A stretch of DNA of 64,000 bases from Solirubrobacteraceae bacterium (GTDB lineage Bacteria > Actinomycetota > Thermoleophilia > Solirubrobacterales > Solirubrobacteraceae). Position 1 is the stretch's first letter; the number at the start of each line of letters is the position of its first letter. Made by a program: the position numbers and the translations under genes. This document shows positions 21,259 to 30,955 of this stretch, piece after piece. The notes beneath the pieces were generated by a model. That model did no database searches, was not told the DNA's origin, and was given only the letters and a program-made list of their open reading frames with translations. Location of the stretch: positions 1 to 64,000 of the forward strand of contig JAPSGI010000004.1 of the NCBI GenBank assembly GCA_031177685.1. Direction: 5' to 3'.

Positions 21259-22524
21259 ATGGCGGTCACCGCGCTCTCGCACGTCTATCCCCTGGGCAGC
21301 CGCATCAACGAGGCAGGGCGCCTCGAGGTCGGCGGCTGCGACGTCGTGCGCCTCGCGGACGAGTACGGGACGCCCGCCTACGTCGTCGCCGAGGACGACC
21401 TGCGCGCCCGCGCGCGCAACTTCCGGGCGGCGCTGAGCACGCACCACGGCGAGTCCGGCGAGGTCCTGTTCGCCTCCAAGGCCTTTCCCTGCACCGCGGC
21501 CTACCGGGTCTTCGCCGAGGAAGGGCTGTCGTGCGACGTCGCCACCGGCGGCGAGCTGGCGCTGGCGCTGCGCGGCGGCTTCCCGCCCGCACGGATCTAC
21601 CTGCACGGCAACGCGAAGTCGCCCGCGGAGCTGCGCGAGGCGGTCGCGGCGGGCGTCGGGACGATCGTCGTGGACAACTTCGACGACCTCGACAATCTCG
21701 CGGAGGCCGTGCCCGCCGGCGCGACCCAGCGCGTGATGCTGCGCGTGCGCCCCGGCGTGAAGCCCAGCACGCACGACTTCATCTCCACGGGGCAGGTCGA
21801 CTCCAAGTTCGGGCTGGGGCTGGACGACGCGCGCGCCGCGATCGACCGGCTGCGCGCGTCCGACCGCCTCCAGCTGGCCGGCCTGCACATGCACATCGGC
21901 TCGCAGATCTTCGAGCTGGCCTCCTTCCGCAAGGCGGTGGAGGCGATCGCCCACCTGGGCGACTTCCCGGCCTACAACCTGGGCGGCGGCCTGGGCGTCG
22001 CCTACACGGCGCAGGACGAGCCGCCCGCGATCGACGCCTACGTGGAGGCCAAGGCCACCGCCGTGCGCGAGATCCTGGGAGCGGACAAGCACCTGGCGAT
22101 CGAGCCGGGGCGCGCCCTCGTGGCGAACGCCGGCGTGACGCTGTACCGCGTGATGACGGTCAAGCGCGACCTGTCCACGTACGTGTCGGTGGACGGCGGC
22201 ATGTCGGACAACCTGCGCCCGATGCTCTACGGGGCGGTCTACGAGGCGGCGATCGCGGACCGCCTGTCCCCCGGCGGCGAGCTGTGCCACGTGGCGGGCA
22301 AGCACTGCGAGTCCAGCGACGTGATCGTGCGCGACGCCCACCTGCACGACCCGCGGCCCGGCGACGTGCTGGTGACCCCGGCCACCGGCGCCTACGGGCA
22401 CGCCATGGCCAACAACTACAACGGCGTGCCGCGACCGCCGGTGATCTTCTGCCGGGACGGCGAGTCGCGCGTGGTGGTGCGCCGCGAGACGTACGAGGAC
22501 CTGGCGGCCCGTGACCTCGTTTAG
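21259..22524 (+). CDS. lysA: Diaminopimelate decarboxylase
   Basis: A 421-residue PLP enzyme of fold III making L-lysine from meso-diaminopimelate. The PLP lysine lies in VLFASKAFPCTAA, the phosphate-binding glycines in YNLGGGLGVAY, EPGRALVANAG is conserved, and the second-subunit Cys in GKHCESSDV is the usual active-site residue. I chose ATG 21259 because GATAAT (21243-21248) ends 10 nt before it; an in-frame ATG at 21247 overlaps that box. First gene of lysA-hom-thrC-thrB; its end overlaps hom by 14 bp. Confidence 0.93.
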   Translation: MAVTALSHVYPLGSRINEAGRLEVGGCDVVRLADEYGTPAYVVAEDDLRARARNFRAALSTHHGESGEVLFASKAFPCTAAYRVFAEEGLSCDVATGGELALALRGGFPPARIYLHGNAKSPAELREAVAAGVGTIVVDNFDDLDNLAEAVPAGATQRVMLRVRPGVKPSTHDFISTGQVDSKFGLGLDDARAAIDRLRASDRLQLAGLHMHIGSQIFELASFRKAVEAIAHLGDFPAYNLGGGLGVAYTAQDEPPAIDAYVEAKATAVREILGADKHLAIEPGRALVANAGVTLYRVMTVKRDLSTYVSVDGGMSDNLRPMLYGAVYEAAIADRLSPGGELCHVAGKHCESSDVIVRDAHLHDPRPGDVLVTPATGAYGHAMANNYNGVPRPPVIFCRDGESRVVVRRETYEDLAARDLV

Positions 22525-23731
22525 CGTCGGCCTGCTGGGCCACGGGACGGTCGGATCCGCGTTCGCGCGGCTGCTGGAGGAGCGCGCGGAGAACATCGCG
22601 CTGACCGTCGGGCGCCGCCCGGAGCTGGCCGGCGTCCTGACCCGCTCGCGAGGCGACTTCGCGGAGATCCTCACGCGCGCCGACCTGGTCGTGGAGTTGA
22701 TGGGCGGGATCGAGCCCGCGCGCGAGTACGTGCTGCGGTCGCTGAACGCCGGCAAACACGTGGTCACCGCGAACAAGCAGCTGCTTTCCCAGCACGGCGA
22801 GGAGCTCTATGCGGCCGCGCAGGAGGCGCAGGTGCAGCTGCGCTTCGAGGCGTCCGTGGCGGGGGTGGTCCCGGTTGTACGCGTGCTGCAGGAGACGCTG
22901 GCGGTCACGCGGATCGAGCGCCTGCACGGGATCGTCAACGGCACGACCAACTTCATCCTCAGCGAGATGGCCCGGACCGGAGCCACCTACGAGAAGGCGC
23001 TGGGACAGGCCCAGGAGCTGGGCTACGCCGAGGCCGACCCGACCGAGGACGTGAGCGGCAAGGACGCCGCCGCCAAGATGGCGATCCTGGCCCGCCTGGC
23101 CTTCGGGACGCCGGTCCACCTCGACCAGGTCCCCTACGAGGGAATCGAGCACATCACGCCGCACGACCTCGAGTACGCCGCCGAGCTGAACCTGGCGCTG
23201 AAGCTGCTCGGAACCGCCGAGCGCGTGGACGGCGGGCTGTCCGTGCGCGTGCACCCCGTCTTCCTGTACCCGGGCCATCCGCTGTCCGCCGTGTCCGGGC
23301 CGTTCAACGCCGTGACGGTCGAGTCGCCCGCCTTCACCGAGATCACGATGTCCGGGCCCGGCGCGGGCGGGGCGCAGACCGCGACCGCCGTGCTGGGCGA
23401 CGTGGTGACCGCGATGATCCCCGCACCCCCGCAGGTGGACTGGACGTACGACCTCGCGGTGGTGAGCGACGTGACCTCGGCGTTCTACCTGCACCTCGAA
23501 GTGGACGACCAGCCCGGTGTCCTCGGCCAGATCGCCCAGGTGCTGGGCCTCCAGGGCATCTCGGTCAAGTCGGTCGTGCAGAAAGGGATGGACGACCAGG
23601 CGCGGCTGCTGATGGTCGTGCACCCCGTGCTGGAATCGCGGTTCTTCGCCGCGCTGGAGCTGATCCGCCGCCTCGGATTCGTCCGGGCCGCGCCGCGCGC
23701 CATCCGCGTGATCGAGGAGGAGTTCGTCTGA
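22511..23731 (+). CDS. hom: Homoserine dehydrogenase with C-terminal ACT domain
   Basis: A 406-residue NAD(P)-dependent enzyme reducing aspartate semialdehyde to homoserine. The dinucleotide motif [12 protein letters not shown] is at the N-terminus, the catalytic region includes TANKQLL and [11 protein letters not shown], and a C-terminal ACT domain ([20 protein letters not shown], about residue 330 onward) should bind threonine for feedback inhibition. It begins with GTG inside the lysA coding sequence, overlapping 14 bp, so translation is probably coupled. Confidence 0.94.
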   Translation: MTSFSVGLLGHGTVGSAFARLLEERAENIALTVGRRPELAGVLTRSRGDFAEILTRADLVVELMGGIEPAREYVLRSLNAGKHVVTANKQLLSQHGEELYAAAQEAQVQLRFEASVAGVVPVVRVLQETLAVTRIERLHGIVNGTTNFILSEMARTGATYEKALGQAQELGYAEADPTEDVSGKDAAAKMAILARLAFGTPVHLDQVPYEGIEHITPHDLEYAAELNLALKLLGTAERVDGGLSVRVHPVFLYPGHPLSAVSGPFNAVTVESPAFTEITMSGPGAGGAQTATAVLGDVVTAMIPAPPQVDWTYDLAVVSDVTSAFYLHLEVDDQPGVLGQIAQVLGLQGISVKSVVQKGMDDQARLLMVVHPVLESRFFAALELIRRLGFVRAAPRAIRVIEEEFV

Positions 23732-23733
23732 GT

Positions 23734-24744
23734 GTGAGCCTGATCGAGCGGTACCGGGACCGGTTGCCGTTCGGCCCCGAGGACCCCGTGGTGACGCTGC
23801 ATGAGGGGTCGACGCCGCTGGTCCCGGCGCCGCGGGTCTCGGAGCGCGCGGGGGTGGAGGTGTGGCTCAAGCTGGAGGGGGCGAACCCCACGGGCTCGTT
23901 CAAGGACCGCGGCATGACGTGCGCGGTGTCCGCGGCGGTCCGCGAGGGGGCGCGCGCGGTCATCTGCGCGTCCACCGGCAACACCGCGGCCAGCGCCGCG
24001 GCCTACGCGGCCCGCGCGGGGCTGACCGGCGCCGTGATCGTGCCGGAGGGCAAGATCGCCACCGGCAAGCTCGCGCAGGCGCTGGTGCACGGCGCGCGCG
24101 TGATCGCATTGCGCTCCAACTTCGACCGCGCGCTGGAGCTGGTGCGCGAGCTGGCCGACCGCCACCCGATCGCGCTGGTCAACTCGGTCAACGCCCTGCG
24201 GCTGGAGGGCCAGAAGACGGCGGCGTTCGAGGTGCTCGACGAGCTGGGCGAGATCGACGCCCTGGCCATCCCTGTCGGCAACGCGGGCAACGTGACGGCG
24301 TACTGGAAGGGCTTCCAGGAGGTGGGCGCCGCCCCCCGGATGCTCGGCTTCCAGGCCGAGGGCGCCGCGCCGCTGGTGCACGGCGCGCCGGTGGAGCATC
24401 CCGAGACGGTGGCCAGCGCCATCCGCATCGGCAACCCGGCGCGCTGGGAGGAGGCGATGGGCGCGGTCGTCGGCTCCTCCGGCGCGATCCGCGCGGTGTC
24501 CGACGGCGAGATCCTGGCGGCATGGCGGCTGCTGTCGGCGGGCGAGGGGGTGTTCTGCGAGCCGGCCTCCGCCGCGTCGGTGGCGGGCCTCCTGCGCCAC
24601 GGGCCCGGTGAGGCCCGGCGCGTGGTGTGCGTGCTCACCGGCCACGGCCTGAAGGACCCGCAAACCGCGCTGGACCACGCCGGCGCCGTGGTGCCCTGCG
24701 CGCCGGAGTTCGACGCGCTGGAAGCGGCGGTGCTGGAGTCGTGA
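23734..24744 (+). CDS. thrC: Threonine synthase
   Basis: A 336-residue PLP enzyme of fold II converting O-phosphohomoserine to threonine. The PLP lysine is in [11 protein letters not shown] (about residue 60), the [18 protein letters not shown] loop binds the substrate, and the glycine-rich PLP phosphate motif is [12 protein letters not shown]. The length fits the short actinobacterial class. It begins with GTG 2 nt after the hom stop and overlaps thrB by 4 nt, so the pathway enzymes are tightly coupled. Confidence 0.94.
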   Translation: MSLIERYRDRLPFGPEDPVVTLHEGSTPLVPAPRVSERAGVEVWLKLEGANPTGSFKDRGMTCAVSAAVREGARAVICASTGNTAASAAAYAARAGLTGAVIVPEGKIATGKLAQALVHGARVIALRSNFDRALELVRELADRHPIALVNSVNALRLEGQKTAAFEVLDELGEIDALAIPVGNAGNVTAYWKGFQEVGAAPRMLGFQAEGAAPLVHGAPVEHPETVASAIRIGNPARWEEAMGAVVGSSGAIRAVSDGEILAAWRLLSAGEGVFCEPASAASVAGLLRHGPGEARRVVCVLTGHGLKDPQTALDHAGAVVPCAPEFDALEAAVLES

Positions 24745-25592
24745 ACCGCCGGCGCCTCGTGCGCGCGCCCGCCTCGTCGGCCAACCTGGGACCGGGCTTC
24801 GACGCGCTGGCCGCGGCGCTGCAGATACACCTCGAGCTGGAGGTCGAGGAGACCGGCGAGTTCGCGGTGGAGACCGACCTCGACGTGCCGCGCGACCGCT
24901 CCAACCTCGTCGTCCGCGCGTTCGAGCGCCTGCATCCCGCGGACGGGTTCGCCTTCCGCATCCGCTCGGACATACCGACCGCCGGCGGCCTGGGGTCCAG
25001 CGCCGCCGCGGCCGTCGCGGGCCTGATGGCGGCCGACCACCTGTTCGAGCTGGACGCCGACCTGCTGACGCACGCCACCGAGGTCGAGGGGCACCCCGAC
25101 AACGCAGCCGCGGCGCTGCTCGGCGGTTTCGTCGTGTGCGCGGACGGACGGGCCGTGCGCTTCGACGTCCCCGCGGGCCTGGAGGCCGTGGTCGTGGTCC
25201 CCGACGCGCCGCCGGTGCGCACTCCGGAGGCGCGCGCGGCGCTGCCCGCCGAGGTCCCGTTCGCGGACGCGACGTTCAACGTCGCGCACGCCGCGCTGCT
25301 CACCCTCGGCCTGGCGCGGGGCGAATGGGACCTGGTGGCGCGCGGCCTGCGCGACCGCCTGCACCAGCCGCGGCGCGCGCACCTGTACCGGCCGTCGCTG
25401 GAGCTGGCCGCGCGGGCGCCCCAGCTGGGCGCCCTGGGGGCGACGATCTCCGGCGCCGGCCCCGCCGTGCTCGTGTGGACCCACTACGAGCAGACCGCAG
25501 GGGTGGTCGAGGCGCTGCGCCGCGCGGCGCCCGGCGCGCAGATCCGCCGCGTGCCCTTCGAGCCCGAGGGAGCCTTCGTCCGCGAGCTTTAG
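24741..25592 (+). CDS. thrB: Homoserine kinase
   Basis: A 283-residue GHMP kinase that phosphorylates homoserine, supplying ThrC. The N-terminal [19 protein letters not shown] and the ATP-binding [19 protein letters not shown] motifs are complete, as is the third GHMP motif [13 protein letters not shown]. The GTG start (24741) overlaps the thrC stop in GTGA, which decides against earlier in-frame starts. Last gene of the lysA-hom-thrC-thrB operon; its stop overlaps the convergent L,D-transpeptidase gene. Confidence 0.94.
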   Translation: MNRRRLVRAPASSANLGPGFDALAAALQIHLELEVEETGEFAVETDLDVPRDRSNLVVRAFERLHPADGFAFRIRSDIPTAGGLGSSAAAAVAGLMAADHLFELDADLLTHATEVEGHPDNAAAALLGGFVVCADGRAVRFDVPAGLEAVVVVPDAPPVRTPEARAALPAEVPFADATFNVAHAALLTLGLARGEWDLVARGLRDRLHQPRRAHLYRPSLELAARAPQLGALGATISGAGPAVLVWTHYEQTAGVVEALRRAAPGAQIRRVPFEPEGAFVREL

Positions 25593-26350
25593 GCGCGGAT
25601 GCGCAGCCGCGTGCCCAGCGGAACCGCGCGCAGCAGCCGGCGCATCACGGCGTTGGTCACCCTCAGGCAGCCGAGGCTGGCCGCCTGGCCGATCGTCTGC
25701 TCGGCGGGCGTGGCGTGGATCGCGAGCAGGTCGCCGCCGCCCCAGCCCTGCGGCACGCTGGGCTGGTGGCCGGTCAGGGCCAGGACGCAGCAGCCGTATG
25801 GGCCGGACGGGTTGCCGGTGGTCAGGCGGTCGGTGACGGCGAACCGGCCCCGCGGCGTCGGGGCGCTGGGGCGTCCGATCGCGATGCGGGCGCGCGCGAA
25901 CACGCGGCCGCCCCGGCGCACGACCAAACGCCGGTGCGACAGCGACGCCTCCATGCTCCAGTCCGTGCGGTACAGCCGCGCGCCGTGGCGGCCGTCGACC
26001 CATCCCACGCGTCCGTTGGGCAGTTCCGGGGCCAGCACGCCCAGCCAGGCGCCCCGGCGCCGCACGACCGTGACGATCCGCGGCGAGCGGAAGTGGGTGC
26101 GCCGCGCCATGCCCGCGAGCCGCCGCCCTCCGCCCGGCCGCGACCACAGGACCTTGTCGTGGGTGATGTGGGCGGTGAGCGTGCCGCGGCCCGGCACGTG
26201 CGCCGGCAGTCCGGCGGGACGGGCCGGCGGCGGCGCGGTGGCGACAGCGCGGGCGGAGGGCGGCGACTCCTCGTCCTCGCCACACCCGGACGCGAGGGCA
26301 CCGGGAAGGGCCGCCGTCACGAGGATCGCCGCCGCCGCGGCGCGTCTCAT
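25589..26350 (-). CDS. Exported L,D-transpeptidase (YkuD domain)
   Basis: A 253-residue protein with a signal peptide ending in ALASGC, a possible though imperfect lipobox, then a Pro-rich spacer. A middle domain of about 80 residues resembles an SH3-type region. The C-terminal YkuD domain has the catalytic pattern IHATPAEQTIGQAASLGCLR (His and Cys, with the following Arg). Such enzymes form 3-3 peptidoglycan cross-links or attach proteins to the wall. Its ATG overlaps the ParA-like gene stop (26347-26350), an odd but clear coupling. Confidence 0.88.
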   Translation of the reverse strand: MRRAAAAAILVTAALPGALASGCGEDEESPPSARAVATAPPPARPAGLPAHVPGRGTLTAHITHDKVLWSRPGGGRRLAGMARRTHFRSPRIVTVVRRRGAWLGVLAPELPNGRVGWVDGRHGARLYRTDWSMEASLSHRRLVVRRGGRVFARARIAIGRPSAPTPRGRFAVTDRLTTGNPSGPYGCCVLALTGHQPSVPQGWGGGDLLAIHATPAEQTIGQAASLGCLRVTNAVMRRLLRAVPLGTRLRIRA

Positions 26351-27141
26351 CGCTTGGCGGCCGGCTCGCCGGCGAGCGCGTCGAGACGCGCCCGCGCTTC
26401 GGTCAGCTCGAGGCGGTCGAACAGCTCGCCAGCCAGCGCCAGGTAGTCGGCGCCCAGGTCTGGACGGTGGTCGAGGATCGAGATCCCGCGCTCGGCCGAC
26501 TCGGCGTAGGCGATCGACTGGCGGATCGTGGTCTCGAAGACGCGGTCGCCGAAGGCCTCGGCGAGCTGGGCGTACGCCTCGCGCGAGTGCACGGTGCGCA
26601 TGTCGGCGAGGTTGAGGACCACGCCGATCCAGGACAGGTCCGGGTTCAGGCTCTCGCGCGCCAGCTCGATCACCTCGAGCGCCTGCTCGACGCCCTGCAG
26701 CGCGAAGTACTGCGCCTCGGAGGTGATCAGCGCGTGGTCGGCGGCCACCAGCGCGTTGACGGTCAGCAGGCCCAGGGAGGGAGGGCAGTCGAGCAGCACG
26801 AGGTCGTAGCCGGCAGCGACCTCGCGCAGCGCCCGGCGCAGCGTGAGCTCGCGGCCCATCTTGCCGCCCAGCGCCAGCTCGACCTCGGCCAGCTGGAGGT
26901 TGGCGGGGATGACGTCGTCGTGGATCGCCTCGCCGGCCTGCGCACTGCCCGCGAGGACCTCCGCCACGGTGGGCGCCGCGTCCGGCGGGACGTCGAAGTA
27001 GTCCGAGAGGTTGCCCTGGGGATCCAGGTCCACCGCGAGCGTGTCGAGCCCGACCCGCCGCGCCACGTCGGCGAGCGTGCGGACCGCCGTCGTCTTCCCG
27101 GTACCCCCCTTCTGCGAGAGGACTGCGAGCGTCGCCGCCAT
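26347..27141 (-). CDS. ParA/Soj-family ATPase
   Basis: A 264-residue deviant-Walker ATPase: SQKGGTGKTTAVRTLADVAR holds the P-loop with both lysines, DLDPQGNLSDYF the A' motif, and LLDCPPSLGLLTVNAL the Walker B. Family members position chromosomes, plasmids or protein clusters on the nucleoid or membrane. No parB or parS is adjacent, so it is more likely an orphan positioning ATPase than the chromosomal ParA. TACGCT lies 8 nt before the ATG. Operon with the L,D-transpeptidase, suggesting a possible cell-wall role. Confidence 0.88.
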   Translation of the reverse strand: MAATLAVLSQKGGTGKTTAVRTLADVARRVGLDTLAVDLDPQGNLSDYFDVPPDAAPTVAEVLAGSAQAGEAIHDDVIPANLQLAEVELALGGKMGRELTLRRALREVAAGYDLVLLDCPPSLGLLTVNALVAADHALITSEAQYFALQGVEQALEVIELARESLNPDLSWIGVVLNLADMRTVHSREAYAQLAEAFGDRVFETTIRQSIAYAESAERGISILDHRPDLGADYLALAGELFDRLELTEARARLDALAGEPAAKR

Positions 27142-27166
27142 CGTCAGGCAGCGTAGCGTCCCGCGC

Positions 27167-27748
27167 TCAGGCGGTCAGCTGCCGGTCCGGCGCGGCGTCG
27201 GTCGAGGCCTCGGAGTCCGTCGCGGCGACTTCGAGGAAGCGCAGGCTGTGGCACCCGACGAGCACCTCGTCGCCGTCCTGGAGCGAGCTCCACTCCACGC
27301 GCTCGCCGTTCACGAACACGCCGTTGAGGGAGCGATCGTCGAGCACCTTGACCCCGTCGGGCCCGCGCACGATGAGCGCATGGCGCCGCGACACGGTGGG
27401 GTCGTCGAAGCGTATGTCGGCGGCCAGGCTGCGGCCGATGCGGGTCCACTGGCTGCGCAGGGCGAAGACCTTGGTCTCGCCGGCGCGCTCGTAGGCCAGG
27501 TACTCGCCCGGCTCGGCGACCGCGTCGCGGACGTCGTCGAACCACGTGGAGTCCGCGGGTTCGTCCTGCGACCACGGACGGCCGGTGAAGCGTGACGGCC
27601 CGAACAGGGACGCGCGGACGAACTCCGTGCCTCCGCAGCCCGGACAGCGCGGCAGCGCGTCGTCGTTGGCGAGGTTGACGACGAAGCCGCACTCCTCGCA
27701 AGTGAACGACCCGATCCCGGCGAGCGTGCCCGACTCGATTGCCTGCAT
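27167..27748 (-). CDS. Zinc-ribbon plus FHA-domain protein
   Basis: A 193-residue protein with two parts. Residues 15-45 form a zinc ribbon (CEECGFVVNLANDD followed by CPGCGG), and residues about 100-170 an FHA domain with the phosphothreonine-binding residues in RIGRSLAADI, VSRRHALI and SLNGVFVNGE. It should read phosphothreonine marks made by a Ser/Thr kinase; no kinase gene is in the window. GAGGAG precedes the ATG and TAGAAT (minus strand, 27792-27797) may be its -10. The stop lies 25 bp upstream of the ParA gene start. Confidence 0.87.
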   Translation of the reverse strand: MQAIESGTLAGIGSFTCEECGFVVNLANDDALPRCPGCGGTEFVRASLFGPSRFTGRPWSQDEPADSTWFDDVRDAVAEPGEYLAYERAGETKVFALRSQWTRIGRSLAADIRFDDPTVSRRHALIVRGPDGVKVLDDRSLNGVFVNGERVEWSSLQDGDEVLVGCHSLRFLEVAATDSEASTDAAPDRQLTA

Positions 27749-27872
27749 GTGCTCTCCTCAGCCCCGGTGCCCGCCTCACGCGAACGGGGCCATTCTACCC
27801 CCGGCGTCAAAAGCGCTAACGGCCATCGGAACCCGGGCAGGAGGGCGCGCGGCGGCGGCGAAGCAGGTGGCG

Positions 27873-28124
27873 ATGATCGACTCGCTGCCGTTCGAGAGGC
27901 ACCTGTTGCGCAAGGGCGTCGGCACGCGGGCGCGCTCCGACTCGCGCTGCGCGGACTGCGACCGCACGCCGCTGATCGGCGAGCGCGTCCACCGCTACCA
28001 CGACGGCGTCATGCGCTGCGAGCTGTGCCGCCCCCTGCGCCGCGAAGAGCCCGTCGCGTCCGATCTGGTGCACGGCCCCGCGCACGGGCACTGCGTCGTC
28101 AAGGTCACAAGAGTCGCGGCCTGA
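27873..28124 (+). CDS. Small zinc-ribbon-like protein, unknown
   Basis: An 83-residue basic protein with two CxxC pairs, CADC near residue 29 and CELC near 51, making a treble-clef or ribbon-type zinc site, followed by RRPLRREEP-like charge and a His-containing tail (HGPAHGHCVVKVTRVAA). A GTG two codons upstream (27867) is an alternative start. It lies 28 bp before the SRPBCC gene on the same strand. No known family recognised; a DNA/RNA-binding or regulatory role is only a guess. Confidence 0.55.
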   Translation: MIDSLPFERHLLRKGVGTRARSDSRCADCDRTPLIGERVHRYHDGVMRCELCRPLRREEPVASDLVHGPAHGHCVVKVTRVAA

Positions 28125-28152
28125 TCGCCCGGCGGAGGTAATCTCCCCCGCC

Positions 28153-28647
28153 GTGGATCCGATCACGACCTCGGTGACCATCGCCCGCCCCCGCGAGGAG
28201 GTCTTCGCCTACCTCGCCGACATCGCCAACCACGCGGAGTTCACCGACCACTACCTCAAGGACTGGCGCCTGACCCGCGAGCAGTCCTACGGCCGCGGGG
28301 CGGGCGCCCGCTTCCGCGTCGCCGCACCGGGCAACCGCTTCCCGTGGGGCGACACGACGTTCGTCGAGGTCGAGCCTCCCTACCGCATCGTGGAGGAGGG
28401 GCGCGGGGGCAAGTTCAACCGCATCAAGGTCCGCGGCGTGTACACGCTGACGCCCGGCCCCGGAGGCACCACACGGGTCGAGTTCATCAACGAGATCGAG
28501 CCCGCGACCTTCGCCGACCGGGTCATGGAGTCCTTCGGCGTGCGCCCGTGGCTCAAGCGCAAGACCGCCAAGGCGATGCGTCGCCTGCGCGCCATCCTCG
28601 AGGAGGACGAGCAGCGCGGCAAGCGGGCGACGATCGCCGGTGGATGA
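28153..28647 (+). CDS. SRPBCC (polyketide cyclase/dehydrase-like) protein
   Basis: A 164-residue single START/Bet v1-type fold: SVTIARPREEVFAYLADIAN at the start, the beta-sheet region WGDTTFVEVEPPYRIVEEGR, and the long C-terminal helix from ADRVMESFGVRPWLKRKTAK. Such proteins bind hydrophobic ligands, and most are of unknown role. The start is GTG with TAATCT 8 nt upstream (28139-28144). Confidence 0.85.
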   Translation: MDPITTSVTIARPREEVFAYLADIANHAEFTDHYLKDWRLTREQSYGRGAGARFRVAAPGNRFPWGDTTFVEVEPPYRIVEEGRGGKFNRIKVRGVYTLTPGPGGTTRVEFINEIEPATFADRVMESFGVRPWLKRKTAKAMRRLRAILEEDEQRGKRATIAGG

Positions 28648-28670
28648 GTCTCACTAGAATCACCGCGCCC

Positions 28671-29237
28671 GTGACCGGCCGTCTCCGCTCGCTCCCGATC
28701 GCCCTCGCGGCGCTCGTGCTCCTCCTCGCGCTGCCCGCCTGCGGCCAGGAGAACCCGCGCACGCACGCCGAGACCGAGGGTCCCTACCTCGACGTGGGCA
28801 ACCTCCAGTACCAGGTCCAGATCTCGCGGCTGCTGAACCCGGAGGACCAGGAGGACCGCGCCTACTTCGTCGGCGTGGAGAACGCGGAGGACCTGGGCGG
28901 CGACGAGAACTGGTTCAGCGTCTGGATCCGCGCCTGGAACCGCACCGACCGGCGCCAGCCCGCCGCGCACGAGTTCGAGATCGAGGACACGACCGGCAAG
29001 CACTACGAGCCGGTGGAGATCGGCCCCGAGAACGTCTTCGCCTACCGCCCGGCCTTCGTCCCCTCGGGCGCGACGCTGCCCGCGGTCGACAGCGTGGCCG
29101 AGCAGGGTCCGATCGGCGGCATGCTGCTGCTGTTCAAGGTGACGAACGATTCGCTGGCCAACCGCCCGCTCGTGCTGCACATCAAGAGCCCGAACGCCGC
29201 GGAGCCCCACGAGGCCGAGATCGACCTCGACGTCTGA
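28671..29237 (+). CDS. Lipoprotein, unknown function
   Basis: A 188-residue lipoprotein: MTGRLRSLPIALAALVLLLA, then the lipobox LPAC, predicted to be lipidated by Lgt. The mature part is acidic with a beta-sandwich look (FSVWIRAWNRTDRRQPAAHE and VLHIKSPNAAEPHEAEIDLD), similar in style to extracytoplasmic DUF4352-type domains. I chose GTG 28671 because TAGAAT (28655-28660) ends 10 nt before it; an ATG at 28644 overlapping the previous stop is an alternative. Convergent with the PBP gene, with stop codons back to back. Confidence 0.75.
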   Translation: MTGRLRSLPIALAALVLLLALPACGQENPRTHAETEGPYLDVGNLQYQVQISRLLNPEDQEDRAYFVGVENAEDLGGDENWFSVWIRAWNRTDRRQPAAHEFEIEDTTGKHYEPVEIGPENVFAYRPAFVPSGATLPAVDSVAEQGPIGGMLLLFKVTNDSLANRPLVLHIKSPNAAEPHEAEIDLDV

Positions 29238-30899
29238 TCAACCGCCGAGGGCCGACGCCAGCACCTGCCGCGCGATCGGCGCCGCCACCTGCCCGCCGGC
29301 TCCCGCGCGCAGCCGCCACACCGCCACCGCGTAGCGCGGCCGCCGCGCCGGCGCGAAGGCGACGAACCAGGCGTCGGTCTCCCCCGCCTCCAGGCCCAGC
29401 TCGGCGGTCCCGGTCTTCCCCGCCACCTGCACGCCCTCGATGTCCGCGGCCGTGCCGGTGCCGTTCTTGACCACGCCGATCATCAGCCGCCGCAGCGTGG
29501 CGGCGATCGCCGGGCTGGTGACCCGCACGCGCCGCGCCCTGGAGCCGCGCTCCAGCGTGGGGATCACGCGGACGCCGCGGTTGGCGACGGTGGCCGCCAT
29601 CGAGGCCATCCCGAGCGGGTTGGACAGGACCTTGCCCTGGCCGATCGCCGTCGAGCCCAGGTCGAGGTCGTCGCCGATCCCGCTGGGCTGGGGGATCGTG
29701 CTGGGGACCGCGCCCGGGATCGACGGGCGCTCGTTGAAGCCGTACGCCTCGGACTCCTCCACCAGCCGCTCCTTGCCGACCTTCACGCCCAGCGGCGCGA
29801 ACACGGAGTTGCACGAGTGGGCAAAGGAGTTGGCGAAGTCGCCACCGCAGGACTCTCCGTTGGCGTTCTCCAGCCGCACGCCCTCCAGGACCGCCGCCGT
29901 CTCGACGGGGAAGCGGTCGGACAGCTTGACCTTGCGGTCCTCCAGCGCGGCCGTCGTGGTGATCACCTTGAAGATCGAGCCGGGCGGCCCGGTGCTGGAG
30001 AACGCCGTCCCCGCGAGGGCGAGCACCTCCCCCGTTCCCGGCTGGAGCACGGCGACGCCGCCGCTCTGGCCCCCCAGCGCGGAGATCGCGATCTCCTCCA
30101 CCCGCGGGTCGATCGTGGTCCTGACCGGCGGGGCCGGCACGGGCTGGGAGCGCCCGAGCACGCGCGCGCCCACGGACAACGTGCCGCCGGGGCGGCCCGC
30201 CAGCCGAGGCTGCAGCGCGCGCTCCAGGCCCGAGACGCCCACCCGGGCGTCGGTCGGGTAGCCGCGCGCGAACAGCTGCGCGCGGTCCTCGGCCGGGATC
30301 TGGCCCAGCTCGCCGACGACCTCGGTGGCGACGGTGCCGAGATCGCTCGAGCGGTCCTCGCCGCGGGCCAGCGCGCGCCCGTTGCGGGCCAGGATGCTCG
30401 CCCGCCGCGGCAGGCGGGTGCTGCGCGCGAGCCGCTCCCCAGGACCCACCTCCGGGAAGGTGAGCTCGGGGCGCCAATCCACCCGCGCCCCATCGCCCTC
30501 GCCGGCGAAGGGCAGGCGCACCGTGCCGCGGATCGTCCCGAAGATGCGCGTCGTCACGCTGACCGGCACCTCGACGACGCCGTCGCGCGGGTCGCGCGGG
30601 TCGCCGACGGCGATCCGCGTGGCGGTCGCCGTGGCGGCGGCGTTCGCGTAGGCGTCACGAAAGGCCTGGGCGCCCGCGCGCGACTTGGCGGCGTCCGATA
30701 CCTCCGCGTACATCGCGTCGAAGTCGCCAGCCGCCCAGGCGCGCGCGAAGCGCTCGGCCACCTTGCGCTCGCCCGGCACGTACAGGGCGCCCACGACGAC
30801 CCCGACCGCGAAAGCCGCTCCGGCCAGCACCGCTACCGGGAGGAGGCGGTGGGTGAGCCGGTAGCGGCGATCGGCGTACCTTGTGCGACCTGCCTCCAC
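29238..30899 (-). CDS. Class B penicillin-binding protein (transpeptidase) with NTF2-like domain
   Basis: A 553-residue bitopic protein. One membrane segment (LLPVAVLAGAAFAVGVVVGA) is followed by a MecA_N/NTF2-like domain (about 45-145), a dimerisation region, and the transpeptidase domain with all three active-site motifs: SIFK (nucleophile Ser), SCN and KTG in VAGKTGTAELG. It cross-links peptidoglycan and lacks a glycosyltransferase domain. I prefer GTG 30899, with TACGCT 10 nt upstream, over TTG 30941. It is close to the PBPA/PBP2-type elongation or sporulation-like enzymes; the exact class is unsettled. Confidence 0.9.
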   Translation of the reverse strand: MEAGRTRYADRRYRLTHRLLPVAVLAGAAFAVGVVVGALYVPGERKVAERFARAWAAGDFDAMYAEVSDAAKSRAGAQAFRDAYANAAATATATRIAVGDPRDPRDGVVEVPVSVTTRIFGTIRGTVRLPFAGEGDGARVDWRPELTFPEVGPGERLARSTRLPRRASILARNGRALARGEDRSSDLGTVATEVVGELGQIPAEDRAQLFARGYPTDARVGVSGLERALQPRLAGRPGGTLSVGARVLGRSQPVPAPPVRTTIDPRVEEIAISALGGQSGGVAVLQPGTGEVLALAGTAFSSTGPPGSIFKVITTTAALEDRKVKLSDRFPVETAAVLEGVRLENANGESCGGDFANSFAHSCNSVFAPLGVKVGKERLVEESEAYGFNERPSIPGAVPSTIPQPSGIGDDLDLGSTAIGQGKVLSNPLGMASMAATVANRGVRVIPTLERGSRARRVRVTSPAIAATLRRLMIGVVKNGTGTAADIEGVQVAGKTGTAELGLEAGETDAWFVAFAPARRPRYAVAVWRLRAGAGGQVAAPIARQVLASALGG

Positions 30900-30955
30900 G
30901 TTCGCGGGCAGCGTAGTTGATACGACCGCCGGGCCCTGCAAATGCGCAACCAGCC

